In this document: positions 1-7,779 of the stretch, piece after piece
Layout: every line of letters begins with the position of its first letter
How positions within the stretch are numbered: position 1 is the stretch's first letter
Assembly (NCBI GenBank): GCA_013287275.1
Contig: JABDED010000010.1
Span: forward strand, 1 to 59,063
DNA length: 59,063 nucleotides
Direction: 5' to 3'
Source: Betaproteobacteria bacterium
GTDB taxonomy: Bacteria > Pseudomonadota > Gammaproteobacteria > Burkholderiales > Burkholderiaceae_D
Position numbers and translations under genes: made by a program
Notes under the pieces: model-generated
What the model was told of the DNA's origin: nothing
The model's input: only the letters and a program-made list of their open reading frames with translations
Database searches by the model: none

Positions 1-1
1 T

Positions 2-271
2 GAATTCACTAAAGCGGCAGAAACACAGTATGCGGAAACCAACCGCAAGGTAATGGCGCTGATAGAAGAAGTGTCAAAAAATGCACCTGCCGGTTCTGAA
101 AACGTGGTTGCCCTGTTCAAAACAGCGATCGGCAATGCAAATGCCAGCTACGACCATCTGACCAAGACAACCAAGCAAGCCGTCGAAGCGCTGGAAGCGA
201 ACATGAACACAGCAGTAACACAAATCTCGCAAGCTGCAGTAAAAGCAACGCCACGCGCGACCAAGAAGTAA
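2..271 (+). CDS. Phasin family protein, 5'-truncated by window edge
   Basis: The open frame enters from the left edge and ends at 271, giving about 89 C-terminal residues. The helical, Ala/Lys/Glu-rich sequence with many T, N and Q residues and a basic tail (ATPRATKK) resembles the C-terminal half of phasin_2 proteins. These coat polyhydroxyalkanoate granules in the cytoplasm of Burkholderiales. The true start lies outside the window, and an internal ATG at 53 is unlikely to be the start because coding continues upstream of it. A hairpin terminator follows. The family call rests on composition and a short visible segment. Confidence 0.7.
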   Translation, partial: EFTKAAETQYAETNRKVMALIEEVSKNAPAGSENVVALFKTAIGNANASYDHLTKTTKQAVEALEANMNTAVTQISQAAVKATPRATKK

Positions 272-312
272 GCATTCCGATGCAGCGGCGCCTGCCGCCG
301 CTTCGCATGATG

Positions 313-340
313 AAAGCCTCAATGATTTGAGGCTTTTTTT
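313..340 (+). terminator. Rho-independent terminator of the phasin gene
   Basis: A perfect 10-bp stem (AAAGCCTCAA / TTGAGGCTTT) with a 4-nt loop runs into a T tract, 41 bp after the phasin stop. Confidence 0.85.
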
Positions 341-370
341 ATTGGCAGAGCGGAGCCGCTTGCGTCCACA

Positions 371-400
371 TAAAAAAATGTCCCGCCGAAGCGAGACATT
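371..400 (-). terminator. Rho-independent terminator of the liv operon
   Basis: Read on the minus strand, a 10-bp stem with one U-G pair closes a UUCG tetraloop and is followed by seven Ts. It lies about 90 bp downstream of the livF stop and faces the phasin terminator. Confidence 0.85.
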
Positions 401-490
401 GTTATCCGATAGAAGAACGAATATAGGCAATTGTCGATAAAAGCCGGGCAAGCCGGCAGCAAAGATCTTATCGGTATGCCTTCCGTGCCG

Positions 491-1213
491 TCATTCGCCG
501 AGGTAGGCTGCCTGCACTTTAGGATCGTGCAACATGTCTTTCGCGTCGCCGCTCATGGTCACCGCGCCTGATTCCATCACATAGCCGCGATGCGCCGCCT
601 GCAGCGCCAGTTTTGCATTTTGCTCGACCAGCAGGATAGTCACGCCTTGCGCCGATACATTGCGCACCACCTCGAAAATTTTCTCGACCATGATAGGCGA
701 CAAACCCATCGAAGGCTCATCCAGCAACAGCAGGTTAGGATGGCTCATCAACGCACGCGCCATCGCCAGCATCTGCTGCTCGCCGCCGGACAAGGTACCG
801 GCCAGCTGCGAAGCACGTTCCTTCAGACGCGGGAAGACGGTAAACCATTTGTCGATGTCGGCATTGATGCCAGCCTTGTCGTTACGGGTGTAGGCACCCA
901 TCATCAGGTTTTCCTGGATGCTCATCCGGGTGAATACGCCGCGGCCTTCCGGCACCATCGCCAGGTGGGTATTCACCAGCTGGAAAGAATTGATGCCCTT
1001 GATCGATTTCCCCATGTATTGGATCTCACCTTCCACCTTGCAACTTGGCAGGGTTCCGGTAATTGCCTTCAGCGTGGTGGTCTTGCCGGCGCCGTTAGCG
1101 CCAATCAGCGTGACCAGTTCACCTTTATTGACTTCCAGATCAATACCCTTGACGGCCTTGATGCCGCCGTAAGCAACCTTCAGATTGCTTATCTTCAATA
1201 CATTTTCAAGCAT
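491..1213 (-). CDS. livF: Branched-chain amino acid ABC transporter, ATP-binding protein LivF
   Basis: This is the second cytoplasmic ATPase of the high-affinity Leu/Ile/Val importer. It has 240 residues, the usual LivF length. Walker A GANGAGKT is at 38-45, the ABC signature LSGGEQ at 141-146 and Walker B LLLLDEP at 161-167, followed by a LVEQN switch region. It pairs with LivG to drive LivH/LivM. It is the last gene of livHMGF: its ATG overlaps the livG stop, so translation is probably coupled, and a UUCG-loop terminator follows. The cargo could also be another amino acid or an amide such as urea, since LivF-type ATPases serve several such importers. Confidence 0.93.
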   Translation of the reverse strand: MLENVLKISNLKVAYGGIKAVKGIDLEVNKGELVTLIGANGAGKTTTLKAITGTLPSCKVEGEIQYMGKSIKGINSFQLVNTHLAMVPEGRGVFTRMSIQENLMMGAYTRNDKAGINADIDKWFTVFPRLKERASQLAGTLSGGEQQMLAMARALMSHPNLLLLDEPSMGLSPIMVEKIFEVVRNVSAQGVTILLVEQNAKLALQAAHRGYVMESGAVTMSGDAKDMLHDPKVQAAYLGE

Positions 1214-1983
1214 TAGTGAGAACCTCCCAAGTACGCCTCGATCACAGCAGGATTTTTTAGTATGTCTGCGGGAAGGCCTTCAGCGATCGGTTTGCCGTAG
1301 TCCAGCACCGTCATCCTGTCGCACAAGCCCATCACCAGTTTGACGTCGTGCTCGATCAGCAGGATGGTTTTACCCTCTGCCTTGATTTTCACCAGCAGTT
1401 CACGCAAGGCCAGCTTTTCGGTGGCATTCATGCCTGCAGCAGGCTCATCCAGCGCCAGCAGCTTGGGCTCCGTCGCCAATGCGCGGGCGATCTCCAGCCG
1501 GCGCTGATCGCCGTACGACAGGAACTTGGAAGTACGCTCGGCAAACTTGCCTATGCCGACGAAATCCAGCAGCTCATGCGCACGGCGGCGTATCTCATCT
1601 TCTTCCCGGCGGGCTGCAGCATGGCGGAACACCGCGCCGAACACCTGTTGGCGGGTACGCACATGCCGTCCCACCATCACGTTTTCCAGTGCAGTCATTT
1701 CACCGAACAGCCGGATATTCTGGAAGGTGCGGGCGATCCCGGCCTTGGCCACTTCATGCGGGGCGGAAGGTGAATAGGGCTTACCGTCCAGTTCGAAGGT
1801 ACCGGTGTCAGGCTGGTACAAGCCGGTGATCACATTAAAGAAAGTGGTCTTGCCGGCGCCGTTAGGGCCGATCAGGCCGTAAATTTGCCCTTGCTTGATT
1901 TCTATCCCAACATTGGATAAGGCTTGCAGACCGCCGAATCGCTTGTTGGCGCCTTCAATTTTTAATATTGTCTTTTCAGTCAT
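1213..1983 (-). CDS. livG: Branched-chain amino acid ABC transporter, ATP-binding protein LivG
   Basis: This is the first ATPase subunit of the branched-chain amino acid importer (256 residues). Walker A GPNGAGKT is at 39-46. The signature is the variant LSYGDQ at 155-160, as usual for LivG, and Walker B LLALDEP is at 175-181, with the switch histidine in LLIEHD. The insert between the Q-loop and the signature (about 105-150) is typical of LivG/HisP-like NBDs. It lies 10 bp after livM and overlaps livF by a base or so. It acts at the inner membrane as a heterodimer with LivF. Confidence 0.93.
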   Translation of the reverse strand: MTEKTILKIEGANKRFGGLQALSNVGIEIKQGQIYGLIGPNGAGKTTFFNVITGLYQPDTGTFELDGKPYSPSAPHEVAKAGIARTFQNIRLFGEMTALENVMVGRHVRTRQQVFGAVFRHAAARREEDEIRRRAHELLDFVGIGKFAERTSKFLSYGDQRRLEIARALATEPKLLALDEPAAGMNATEKLALRELLVKIKAEGKTILLIEHDVKLVMGLCDRMTVLDYGKPIAEGLPADILKNPAVIEAYLGGSH

Positions 1984-1993
1984 GTCGATTCCC

Positions 1994-3190
1994 TTACGCC
2001 GCAGCCGCAGTGTCTTTGTTGCTGGTCATTCTGTCTTCATGTTTGGGCGCCGGCCATAAACCGGCAGGACGGTTCAGCATGATCACTACCATCGCCAGGC
2101 CGTACAGCAATTGACGCAACACTTCCGCTTCAATCAGGACTTTTCCAAACAACAAGTTTTGTACCGGCTCTACGGTATGGCGCAGCACTTCCGGCAGCGC
2201 CGCCAGGATCACCGCCCCCAGTACTACGCCGGGGATATGCCCGATGCCGCCCAGCACCACCATCGCCAGCACCGAGATCGACTCCAGCAACGAGAAGGAT
2301 TCCGGCGACACGAAGCCCTGGAAGGCGGCAAACATGGATCCGGACACGCCGCCAAAAGAGGCACCCATGGAGAATGCCAACAGCTTGATGTTACGGGTAT
2401 TGATGCCCATCGCCTTGGCGGCAATTTCATCTTCGCGTATCGCTACCCAGGCACGGCCCAGTCGCGAATGCTGCAAGCGCGAGGAAATGAAGATGATCGC
2501 GATACACAAAGCCAGGAACAGGAAGTAGTACGCATTGACGGAAGGCATGCTGAAACTGCCGATATGAACCGTCGCCTGCGAACCCGCCTCGCCATTCAGG
2601 GAAACCCCGAAGATGCGGATAGGGTCAATCATGTTGATCCCTTGCGGGCCGTTGGTGAAGTTGATCGGCGAATTCATGTTGTTCATGAAAATACGGATGA
2701 TTTCACCGAAGCCCAAGGTCACGATCGCCAGGTAGTCGCCGCGCAGTTTCAAGGTTGGCGCTCCCAACAGGGCGCCAAAGAAACCAGCCAGGGCCGCCGC
2801 CATCGGCACGATCAGCCATACCGACAGGTGCAGGCCGGTCTTGGTGATTTCCGGTCCGCAGACCATGATCAGGAAGTTGCCGACTGCGGGATAGTTGTTG
2901 ACGAAGGACTCCAGCACCGTAGCGAACTGCGGTGAAGCCAGCAAACCCGCCATATAGGCGCCGACCGCATAGAAAGCGATATAGCCCAGATCCAGCAGGC
3001 CGGCGAAGCCGACCACGATGTTCAGGCCCAGCGCCAGCATGATGTACAACAAGGCGAAGTCGATGATGCGCACCCAGGAATTACCGAAATTGGCTGCGAC
3101 AAAGGGGAAGGCAACCAGAAGCACTGCCATGATGGCAAAGCTGGTATACGCCTTGGAAGGATTACTTTTTATATCAAAAATGCTCGACAT
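1994..3190 (-). CDS. livM: Branched-chain amino acid ABC transporter permease LivM
   Basis: This inner-membrane permease of 398 residues has about ten hydrophobic segments and the conserved cytoplasmic-loop motif DYLAIVTLGFGEIIRIF, which couples to the ATPases. It forms the translocation pore with LivH. The N-terminus begins with a hydrophilic stretch and then a membrane segment near residue 20. The C-terminus ends in a short Ala-rich tail. The gene lies 12 bp downstream of livH. No periplasmic binding protein gene (livJ/livK) is next to the operon here, so the receptor must be encoded elsewhere. Confidence 0.93.
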   Translation of the reverse strand: MSSIFDIKSNPSKAYTSFAIMAVLLVAFPFVAANFGNSWVRIIDFALLYIMLALGLNIVVGFAGLLDLGYIAFYAVGAYMAGLLASPQFATVLESFVNNYPAVGNFLIMVCGPEITKTGLHLSVWLIVPMAAALAGFFGALLGAPTLKLRGDYLAIVTLGFGEIIRIFMNNMNSPINFTNGPQGINMIDPIRIFGVSLNGEAGSQATVHIGSFSMPSVNAYYFLFLALCIAIIFISSRLQHSRLGRAWVAIREDEIAAKAMGINTRNIKLLAFSMGASFGGVSGSMFAAFQGFVSPESFSLLESISVLAMVVLGGIGHIPGVVLGAVILAALPEVLRHTVEPVQNLLFGKVLIEAEVLRQLLYGLAMVVIMLNRPAGLWPAPKHEDRMTSNKDTAAAA

Positions 3191-3202
3191 GTCTCTCTCT
3201 CC

Positions 3203-4132
3203 TTACGCACGGTCTGCAACACGTTCACCCATGATGCCGGATGGCCGCAAGGTCAATACGATAATCAGCACAATAAACGCAAAGATATCCTGATATTGGC
3301 TACCCAGGACACCGCCGGTCAGGTCGCCGATATAGCCGGCTCCCAGGCTTTCTATCAGGCCCAGCAGCACGCCGCCGACCATCGCGCCATAGATATTGCC
3401 GATACCGCCCAGCACCGCTGCGGAGAAGGCTTTCAGGCCGGGCGTAAAGCCCATCGCAAACTGGGCGGAAGAATAGTTGGCCGCCCACATCACGCCGGCA
3501 ATCGCCGCCAGCGCGGCGCCGATCGCAAACGTGGCGACAATCACCTTGTTGGAGTCCACCCCCATCAAACCGGCGACCCGCGGGTTTTCTGCAGTGGCGC
3601 GCATCGCACGTCCCATGCGGGTTTTTTCAACCAGTAGCACCAGCCCCACCATCGCCAGCGTCGCCAGCACCAGCAGCAGCACCTGGGTCTGCGAGATTAC
3701 CGCACCGCCGATAGGGATAGGAGTGAAAGGCATCACCGAAGGGAAAGGAATCGGGCTGCGGCCCCAGATCATCATTGCAAATACCTGCAACAGGATGGAT
3801 ACGCCGATCGCCGTGATCAACGGCGCCAGGCGCGGTGCATTACGCAATTTGCGGTAAGCCACGCGCTCTATCAATACGTTGACGGCGATGCACACCGGTA
3901 TCGCACCAACGATGGCAATCAGCAATTGCACCATGCCGGGCAAGCCCGGTGCAACCATGCCCAATACTTTTAATATGCTCAGACCTACCATCGCTCCTAT
4001 CATCAGTACATCGCCATGGGCGAAGTTGATCAGGTTCAGGACACCGTACACCATGGTGTAGCCGAGCGCGACCAGAGCGTACATACTCCCCAGCACCAGT
4101 CCATTAATAATTTGTTGGATAAAGGTATCCAT
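3203..4132 (-). CDS. livH: Branched-chain amino acid ABC transporter permease LivH
   Basis: The first permease of the importer has 309 residues and about eight membrane segments. It carries the LivH signature VALGYTMVYGVLNLINFAHG near residue 25 and the loop MRATAENPRVAGLMGVD that contacts the ATPases. I chose the ATG at 4132, preceded by an AGAGAGA ribosome-binding site, over an upstream in-frame codon that would add a charged ten-residue tail. It is the promoter-proximal gene of livHMGF. The roughly 200-bp region ahead of it holds a small translated-looking ORF and a hairpin, which may be an attenuator. Confidence 0.92.
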   Translation of the reverse strand: MDTFIQQIINGLVLGSMYALVALGYTMVYGVLNLINFAHGDVLMIGAMVGLSILKVLGMVAPGLPGMVQLLIAIVGAIPVCIAVNVLIERVAYRKLRNAPRLAPLITAIGVSILLQVFAMMIWGRSPIPFPSVMPFTPIPIGGAVISQTQVLLLVLATLAMVGLVLLVEKTRMGRAMRATAENPRVAGLMGVDSNKVIVATFAIGAALAAIAGVMWAANYSSAQFAMGFTPGLKAFSAAVLGGIGNIYGAMVGGVLLGLIESLGAGYIGDLTGGVLGSQYQDIFAFIVLIIVLTLRPSGIMGERVADRA

Positions 4133-4228
4133 ATTGTTTCTCTCTCTTTTAAAACGAATCAAAATTTTGCCGAAAAATCAAACCCTGGGCTTGAAATAAT
4201 GCTCAGCAAAAATCATTCCTGATAACAA

Positions 4229-4260
4229 AAGCGGCACCCCGATCTAAGTTGGGTGCCGCT
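4229..4260 (-). terminator. Hairpin between leader ORF and livH, terminator/attenuator candidate
   Basis: On the minus strand a 10-bp GC-rich stem (AGCGGCACCC / GGGTGCCGCT) with an 11-nt loop is followed by TTTTG. It begins about 16 bp after the stop of the 18-codon leader ORF and ends about 97 bp before the livH ATG. It could end a short transcript or act as an attenuator for livHMGF. The U tract is short. Confidence 0.6.
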
Positions 4261-4276
4261 AAGGCCTGGAAATCTG

Positions 4277-4333
4277 TTATCCGAAAGGACGCGTTATAGT
4301 ATTCGGAGCAATGGAAGTGTAGTGAAAACACAT
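4277..4333 (-). CDS. 18-residue leader peptide ORF upstream of livH
   Basis: ATG at 4333 opens an 18-codon ORF encoding MCFHYTSIAPNTITRPFG, ending in TAA. It is preceded by a strong ribosome-binding site (GAGGAGAG, 7-nt spacing), better than that of most genes nearby. A GC-rich hairpin follows its stop and then livH. It contains two Ile codons, one of them the rare ATA, and three Thr codons, but no Leu or Val, so it is not a classical leucine leader. I do not recognise a family. It may be a regulatory leader or simply a small protein with its own terminator. Confidence 0.5.
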   Translation of the reverse strand: MCFHYTSIAPNTITRPFG

Positions 4334-4649
4334 GATAGAACTCTCCTCGACAACTTTTAGTAAAAAAGCTTTTGTAATATTCTGGTACTACTTTATAGGT
4401 AATCCAGCAATTGCGGCGAGATTATACAGACTAGTATCGTCGTAGCAATGGCAAAAGAACCACTGGTGTTGCAACGGACATATAAATACTACTATACCCA
4501 TCCTTGCCGGCACAGCGGAACTACGAAAATTCCCGCCTTCAGCTGCGCAGCAATGTTAGCGACGAAATCACCTAATAAAATACGGAATAAGAAGAGAGTT
4601 ACAAATTTAATTTCAGATTGATGTTGCGAAATTACCCAAAAACAAGGGT
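4334..4649. other. Intergenic gap between ispH and the liv leader ORF
   Basis: This AT-rich stretch of about 316 bp contains no convincing gene. It presumably carries the liv promoter on the minus strand. A minus-strand frame that overlaps the end of ispH has no family features. Confidence 0.5.
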
Positions 4650-5585
4650 TTATTTTGGGGCATGCAAGCCTTTTGGCATAGGGAAAGTGACATTTTCTAT
4701 CGCCCCATCCAATGCACGCACGCTTTTCGCACCCAATTGTTTCAACCTGCCGATCACCTCCTGCACCAATACCTCCGGTGCGGAGGCGCCGGCGGTTACT
4801 CCTATCCGTTGCACGCCGGCCAGCCACTCCGGATTGATGGCGTCCGCATTGTCTATCATGTAGGAAGCCGCGCCCTTTTTCAGGGCAACCTCGCGCAAGC
4901 GATTGGAATTGGAACTGTTGGCGCTGCCGACGACGATCACCAGCTCCACCTGCGGCGCCATGAACTTGACTGCTTCTTGCCGGTTGGTGGTGGCATAGCA
5001 GATATCGCCTTTTTTGGGCTCGCTGATGTTAGGGAAGCGCCGCTTTAAAGCGGCGATGATTTCTACCGTGTCGTCGACGGATAAAGTGGTCTGCGATACG
5101 TAAGCCAATAGGTCCGGATCGCTCACTTGCAGCGTGGCGACGTCTTCGACGGTTTCCACCAGATACATGCCGCCCTCGCTCTGCCCCATCGTGCCCTCCA
5201 CCTCGGGATGCCCCTGGTGGCCTATCATGACTATCTCGCGGCCCTCGCGGCGCATCTTGGCCACTTCCATATGCACCTTGGTAACCAGCGGACAGGTCGC
5301 GTCAAATACCGTCAGGCCCCTGGCCTCGGCTTCTTTCCTGACGCTTTGCGGCACGCCGTGAGCCGAGAAAATCAGGGTATTCCCGGCGGGAACGTCGTCC
5401 AGGTCTTCAATAAAGATCGCCCCCTTCTCCCTCAGGTCGCTGACCACATAGGCGTTATGCACGATTTCATGGCGCACATAGATGGGGGCACCAAATTGTT
5501 GCAGGGCACGCTCCACAATTTCTATCGCCCGGTCTACACCGGCACAAAATCCGCGGGGCTGGGCCAATAAAATTTCTTTATCCAT
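4650..5585 (-). CDS. ispH: 4-hydroxy-3-methylbut-2-enyl diphosphate reductase IspH
   Basis: This [4Fe-4S] enzyme catalyses the last step of the MEP pathway, turning HMBPP into IPP and DMAPP for quinones, undecaprenyl carriers and other isoprenoids. It has 311 residues. Cluster ligands C14 ([10 protein letters not shown]), C98 (DATCPLV) and C196 (ICYATTNRQ) are all present. So are substrate-contacting H43, H76 (SAHGVP) and H126 with the adjacent glutamate ([11 protein letters not shown]). It lies 100 bp downstream of an FkpB-type prolyl isomerase, the same pairing as fkpB-ispH in Escherichia coli, so cotranscription is likely. Confidence 0.97.
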   Translation of the reverse strand: MDKEILLAQPRGFCAGVDRAIEIVERALQQFGAPIYVRHEIVHNAYVVSDLREKGAIFIEDLDDVPAGNTLIFSAHGVPQSVRKEAEARGLTVFDATCPLVTKVHMEVAKMRREGREIVMIGHQGHPEVEGTMGQSEGGMYLVETVEDVATLQVSDPDLLAYVSQTTLSVDDTVEIIAALKRRFPNISEPKKGDICYATTNRQEAVKFMAPQVELVIVVGSANSSNSNRLREVALKKGAASYMIDNADAINPEWLAGVQRIGVTAGASAPEVLVQEVIGRLKQLGAKSVRALDGAIENVTFPMPKGLHAPK

Positions 5586-5685
5586 TTTGAAAACCGAATT
5601 CCACTCAATGACATCTACTTACATTAACTCATTCCATGCATCGCCGCACCGGCGTGCTGCCAGGCCGCGCGAGCAAGGCTGCGGC

Positions 5686-6162
5686 TTACAATATACCGAT
5701 GATCCTGGCCTCGAACAGCAGGGTCTGGCCGGCCAGCGGATGATTAAAGTCAAACAGCGCGCCTTCATCATCCAGCGCGCGCAAGATGCCGGCAAAGCGG
5801 CCGCCGGACGGCGCGGCAAAATCCACCAGGTCGCCGATCGCGTACTGCTCGCCGAAATTTGAATTTTCCTTCAATGTCGCCAGCGACACGCGCTGCAATA
5901 GCTCAGGATTGCGCGGTCCGAAGGCTTTTTCAGGCGGCAACTCCTGTGTTGTATGCGAGCCCTCTTCCAGCCCCAGCAGCGAAGCTTCCAGTTCAGGCGC
6001 GAGCTGGCCCATACCTAATTGCAATGTTGCAGGATTTTCACTAAAAGTGCTGATAATATCCTCACCTTGCAGGCTGGCAAGGCGATAATGCAGGGTCAGG
6101 TAGGCATCCGGGGTAACCACTGGGACAACTGGAGTAGCTGCAGGCGTATTTGATGTAGACAT
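5686..6162 (-). CDS. fkpB: FKBP-type peptidyl-prolyl isomerase FkpB (SlpA)
   Basis: This cytoplasmic prolyl isomerase/chaperone has 158 residues. An N-terminal Thr/Pro/Val-rich stretch is followed by the SlyD-like FKBP fold: YLTLHYRLAS, then FSENPATLQLGMGQLAPELEASLLGL, and the insert-in-flap segment with EKAFGPRNPEL. The C-terminus ends near FEARIIGIL and lacks the His-rich metal-binding tail of SlyD, which favours FkpB/SlpA. It sits directly upstream of ispH in the same orientation, as in many proteobacteria. The client proteins are unknown. Confidence 0.88.
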   Translation of the reverse strand: MSTSNTPAATPVVPVVTPDAYLTLHYRLASLQGEDIISTFSENPATLQLGMGQLAPELEASLLGLEEGSHTTQELPPEKAFGPRNPELLQRVSLATLKENSNFGEQYAIGDLVDFAAPSGGRFAGILRALDDEGALFDFNHPLAGQTLLFEARIIGIL

Positions 6163-6249
6163 AATTTAATGCGAGGTCAGGTAAGCCCGTATTGTAAGCC
6201 AGCCGGGACGTATTGACATTTTCTTCGTAATCTTGGAACCCATTTATTT

Positions 6250-6924
6250 ATGGCGATTACCGACTGGCCGGAAGATCAGAGGCCGCGAGAACGGCTGATA
6301 AAAAGCGGTGCGCAGGCGCTGTCCGACGCAGAATTGCTGGCGGTGTTCCTGCGCGTCGGCGTCAAGGGTAAAAGCGCGGTGGATCTAGGCCGTGACATGA
6401 TCAGCCGCTTCGGCTCCTTATCCGGCCTGTTTTCAGCTACGATCAAGGATTTCTCATCCATGCATGGGCTGGGAGACGCCAAGTATGCGCAATTGCAAGC
6501 CGTACTGGAACTGGCCAAGCGCGCCATTTCTGAAGAATTGCAGAGCAATACCAGCCTGTCTTCGCCGCAGGCGGTAAAAAATTACCTGCAACTGATGATA
6601 GGCAATAAGCCCTACGAGTCCTTCGCGGTATTGTTCCTGGATATTAAAAACCGACTGATTGCATCGGAAGAATTGTTTCGCGGTACGCTCAGCCATGCCA
6701 GCGTCTACCCCAGGGAAGTCGTCAAGGCGGCCTTGCAACACAATGCCGCGGCGATCATCCTGGCCCATAACCATCCGTCCGGCTCTTGCGAACCCAGCAA
6801 TGCAGATCTCAGCCTGACGCAAACCCTGAAACAGGCCCTGTCGCTGGTGGACGTCCGATTGCTGGATCACTTTATTGTCGCCAATCCACACGTGCATTCA
6901 TTTGCCGAACACGGACAAATTTAG
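6250..6924 (+). CDS. radC: RadC family JAB/JAMM-domain protein
   Basis: The protein has 224 residues with an N-terminal helix-hairpin-helix-like region (about 20-90, [26 protein letters not shown]) and a C-terminal JAB1/MPN metalloprotease-like domain. The JAMM metal site HNHPSG...D is intact (H173, H175, D186), as is the upstream glutamate region. The family was named for a supposed role in DNA repair that was not upheld, and its biochemical function is still unclear. It is one of the few plus-strand genes in the left part, lying ahead of rpmB-rpmG and divergent from fkpB. Confidence 0.93.
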   Translation: MAITDWPEDQRPRERLIKSGAQALSDAELLAVFLRVGVKGKSAVDLGRDMISRFGSLSGLFSATIKDFSSMHGLGDAKYAQLQAVLELAKRAISEELQSNTSLSSPQAVKNYLQLMIGNKPYESFAVLFLDIKNRLIASEELFRGTLSHASVYPREVVKAALQHNAAAIILAHNHPSGSCEPSNADLSLTQTLKQALSLVDVRLLDHFIVANPHVHSFAEHGQI

Positions 6925-6995
6925 CTATCTCGCTATGAAAATCCAAATTGTTAAATCTTAAAATTTAAAAAGACACAATTAATTTACGCAAGTCG

Positions 6996-7024
6996 TTGAT
7001 AATTCGCAGAATTTTCGTTATACT
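6996..7024 (+). promoter_or_regulatory. Sigma-70 promoter of rpmB-rpmG
   Basis: TTGATA at 6996-7001 and TATACT at 7019-7024 with a 17-bp spacer form a near-consensus sigma-70 promoter. It lies about 40 bp ahead of the rpmB ATG, as expected for highly expressed ribosomal protein genes. Confidence 0.8.
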
Positions 7025-7064
7025 CACGTTTTTTCCAATTCTGGAAACCACTAAGGAGTTAAGC

Positions 7065-7301
7065 ATGGCACGTGTCTGCCAAGTTACTGGGAAGGGGCCA
7101 ATGGTTGGCAACAACGTTTCCCACGCTAATAACAAAACTAAACGTCGTTTCTTGCCTAACCTGCAAAATCGTCGCTTTTTCGTAGAATCAGAAAATCGCT
7201 GGGTTTCCCTGCGTTTGTCTAACGCTGGCCTGCGCATCATTGACAAAATCGGCATCGATGCCGTTTTGGTTGATCTGCGTGCTCGCGGCGAAAAAGTTTA
7301 A
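7065..7301 (+). CDS. rpmB: 50S ribosomal protein L28
   Basis: This is ribosomal protein L28 of the large subunit, 78 residues. It has the family pattern [23 protein letters not shown] followed by [11 protein letters not shown] and [18 protein letters not shown]. The start at 7065 follows an AAGGAG ribosome-binding site 6 nt upstream. A longer frame begins at 6996 but would run through the promoter. It forms the usual two-gene operon with rpmG, 25 bp downstream. Confidence 0.97.
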   Translation: MARVCQVTGKGPMVGNNVSHANNKTKRRFLPNLQNRRFFVESENRWVSLRLSNAGLRIIDKIGIDAVLVDLRARGEKV

Positions 7302-7326
7302 GCGAAACTATTGTTAGGAAAATATC

Positions 7327-7494
7327 ATGGCTAAATCTGGTCGCGACAAAATCAAACTGGAATCGACTGCTGGTACGGGTCACTTCTACACAACATCAAA
7401 GAACAAGCGCACTATGCCTGAAAAAATGGAGATCATGAAGTTTGATCCCAAGGCTCGTAAGCACGTTATCTACAAAGAAACCAAGATCAAGTAA
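7327..7494 (+). CDS. rpmG: 50S ribosomal protein L33
   Basis: This 55-residue large-subunit protein begins [20 protein letters not shown] and continues with [21 protein letters not shown] and [12 protein letters not shown], a typical L33. It is the cysteine-free form, without the zinc-ribbon CxxC pairs. It follows rpmB by 25 bp, and a strong terminator follows its stop. Confidence 0.97.
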   Translation: MAKSGRDKIKLESTAGTGHFYTTSKNKRTMPEKMEIMKFDPKARKHVIYKETKIK

Positions 7495-7514
7495 TCTTAG
7501 CTTCTTTGCCAAAG

Positions 7515-7548
7515 ATCCCTGCATGACCTTGTCTGCGGGGATTTTTTT
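7515..7548 (+). terminator. Rho-independent terminator of rpmB-rpmG
   Basis: A 9-bp stem (ATCCCTGCA / TGCGGGGAT, with one U-G pair) is followed by seven Ts, 20 bp after the rpmG stop. Confidence 0.9.
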
Positions 7549-7725
7549 CGCCTATACCATCTGTTCCAAATCACCCACGGGGCCAGCATACTGGACCGGC
7601 CTTGGGGTACTGTGTTTACCGCCAAGCGCTACACCTTGCAAGCCGCAGCGAGCCTGCACTGGGCCCTCCTGAAGCTCCTGCTTATATCACACCTGCCACT
7701 CTGCCCCCCAATTCCAGCCGCCCAT

Positions 7726-7757
7726 AAAAAAACGGCGCATGATAAGCGCCGTTTTCT
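7726..7757 (-). terminator. Rho-independent terminator of the desaturase gene
   Basis: An 8-bp stem AACGGCGC / GCGCCGTT with a 7-nt loop has seven Ts on the minus-strand side, 22 bp after the desaturase stop. The roughly 180 bp between this and the rpmG terminator holds nothing I can support. Confidence 0.85.
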
Positions 7758-7779
7758 ATTTGTAGCGGATGAGCACCGG

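Noticed and set aside
590-1216. Long plus-strand frame opposite livF
   Set aside because: It is antisense to a clear ABC ATPase and has a low-complexity Gln/Arg/His-rich product typical of reverse-strand shadows. The same applies to the long frames opposite livM (2111-2935), rsmB (10667-11434) and several other genes.
4492-4827. Minus-strand frame overlapping the ispH end
   Set aside because: It overlaps ispH in another frame, has no ribosome-binding site and no family features.
7549-7725. Frames between the rpmG and desaturase terminators
   Set aside because: They lie between two strong terminators, with no promoter, ribosome-binding site or family features.
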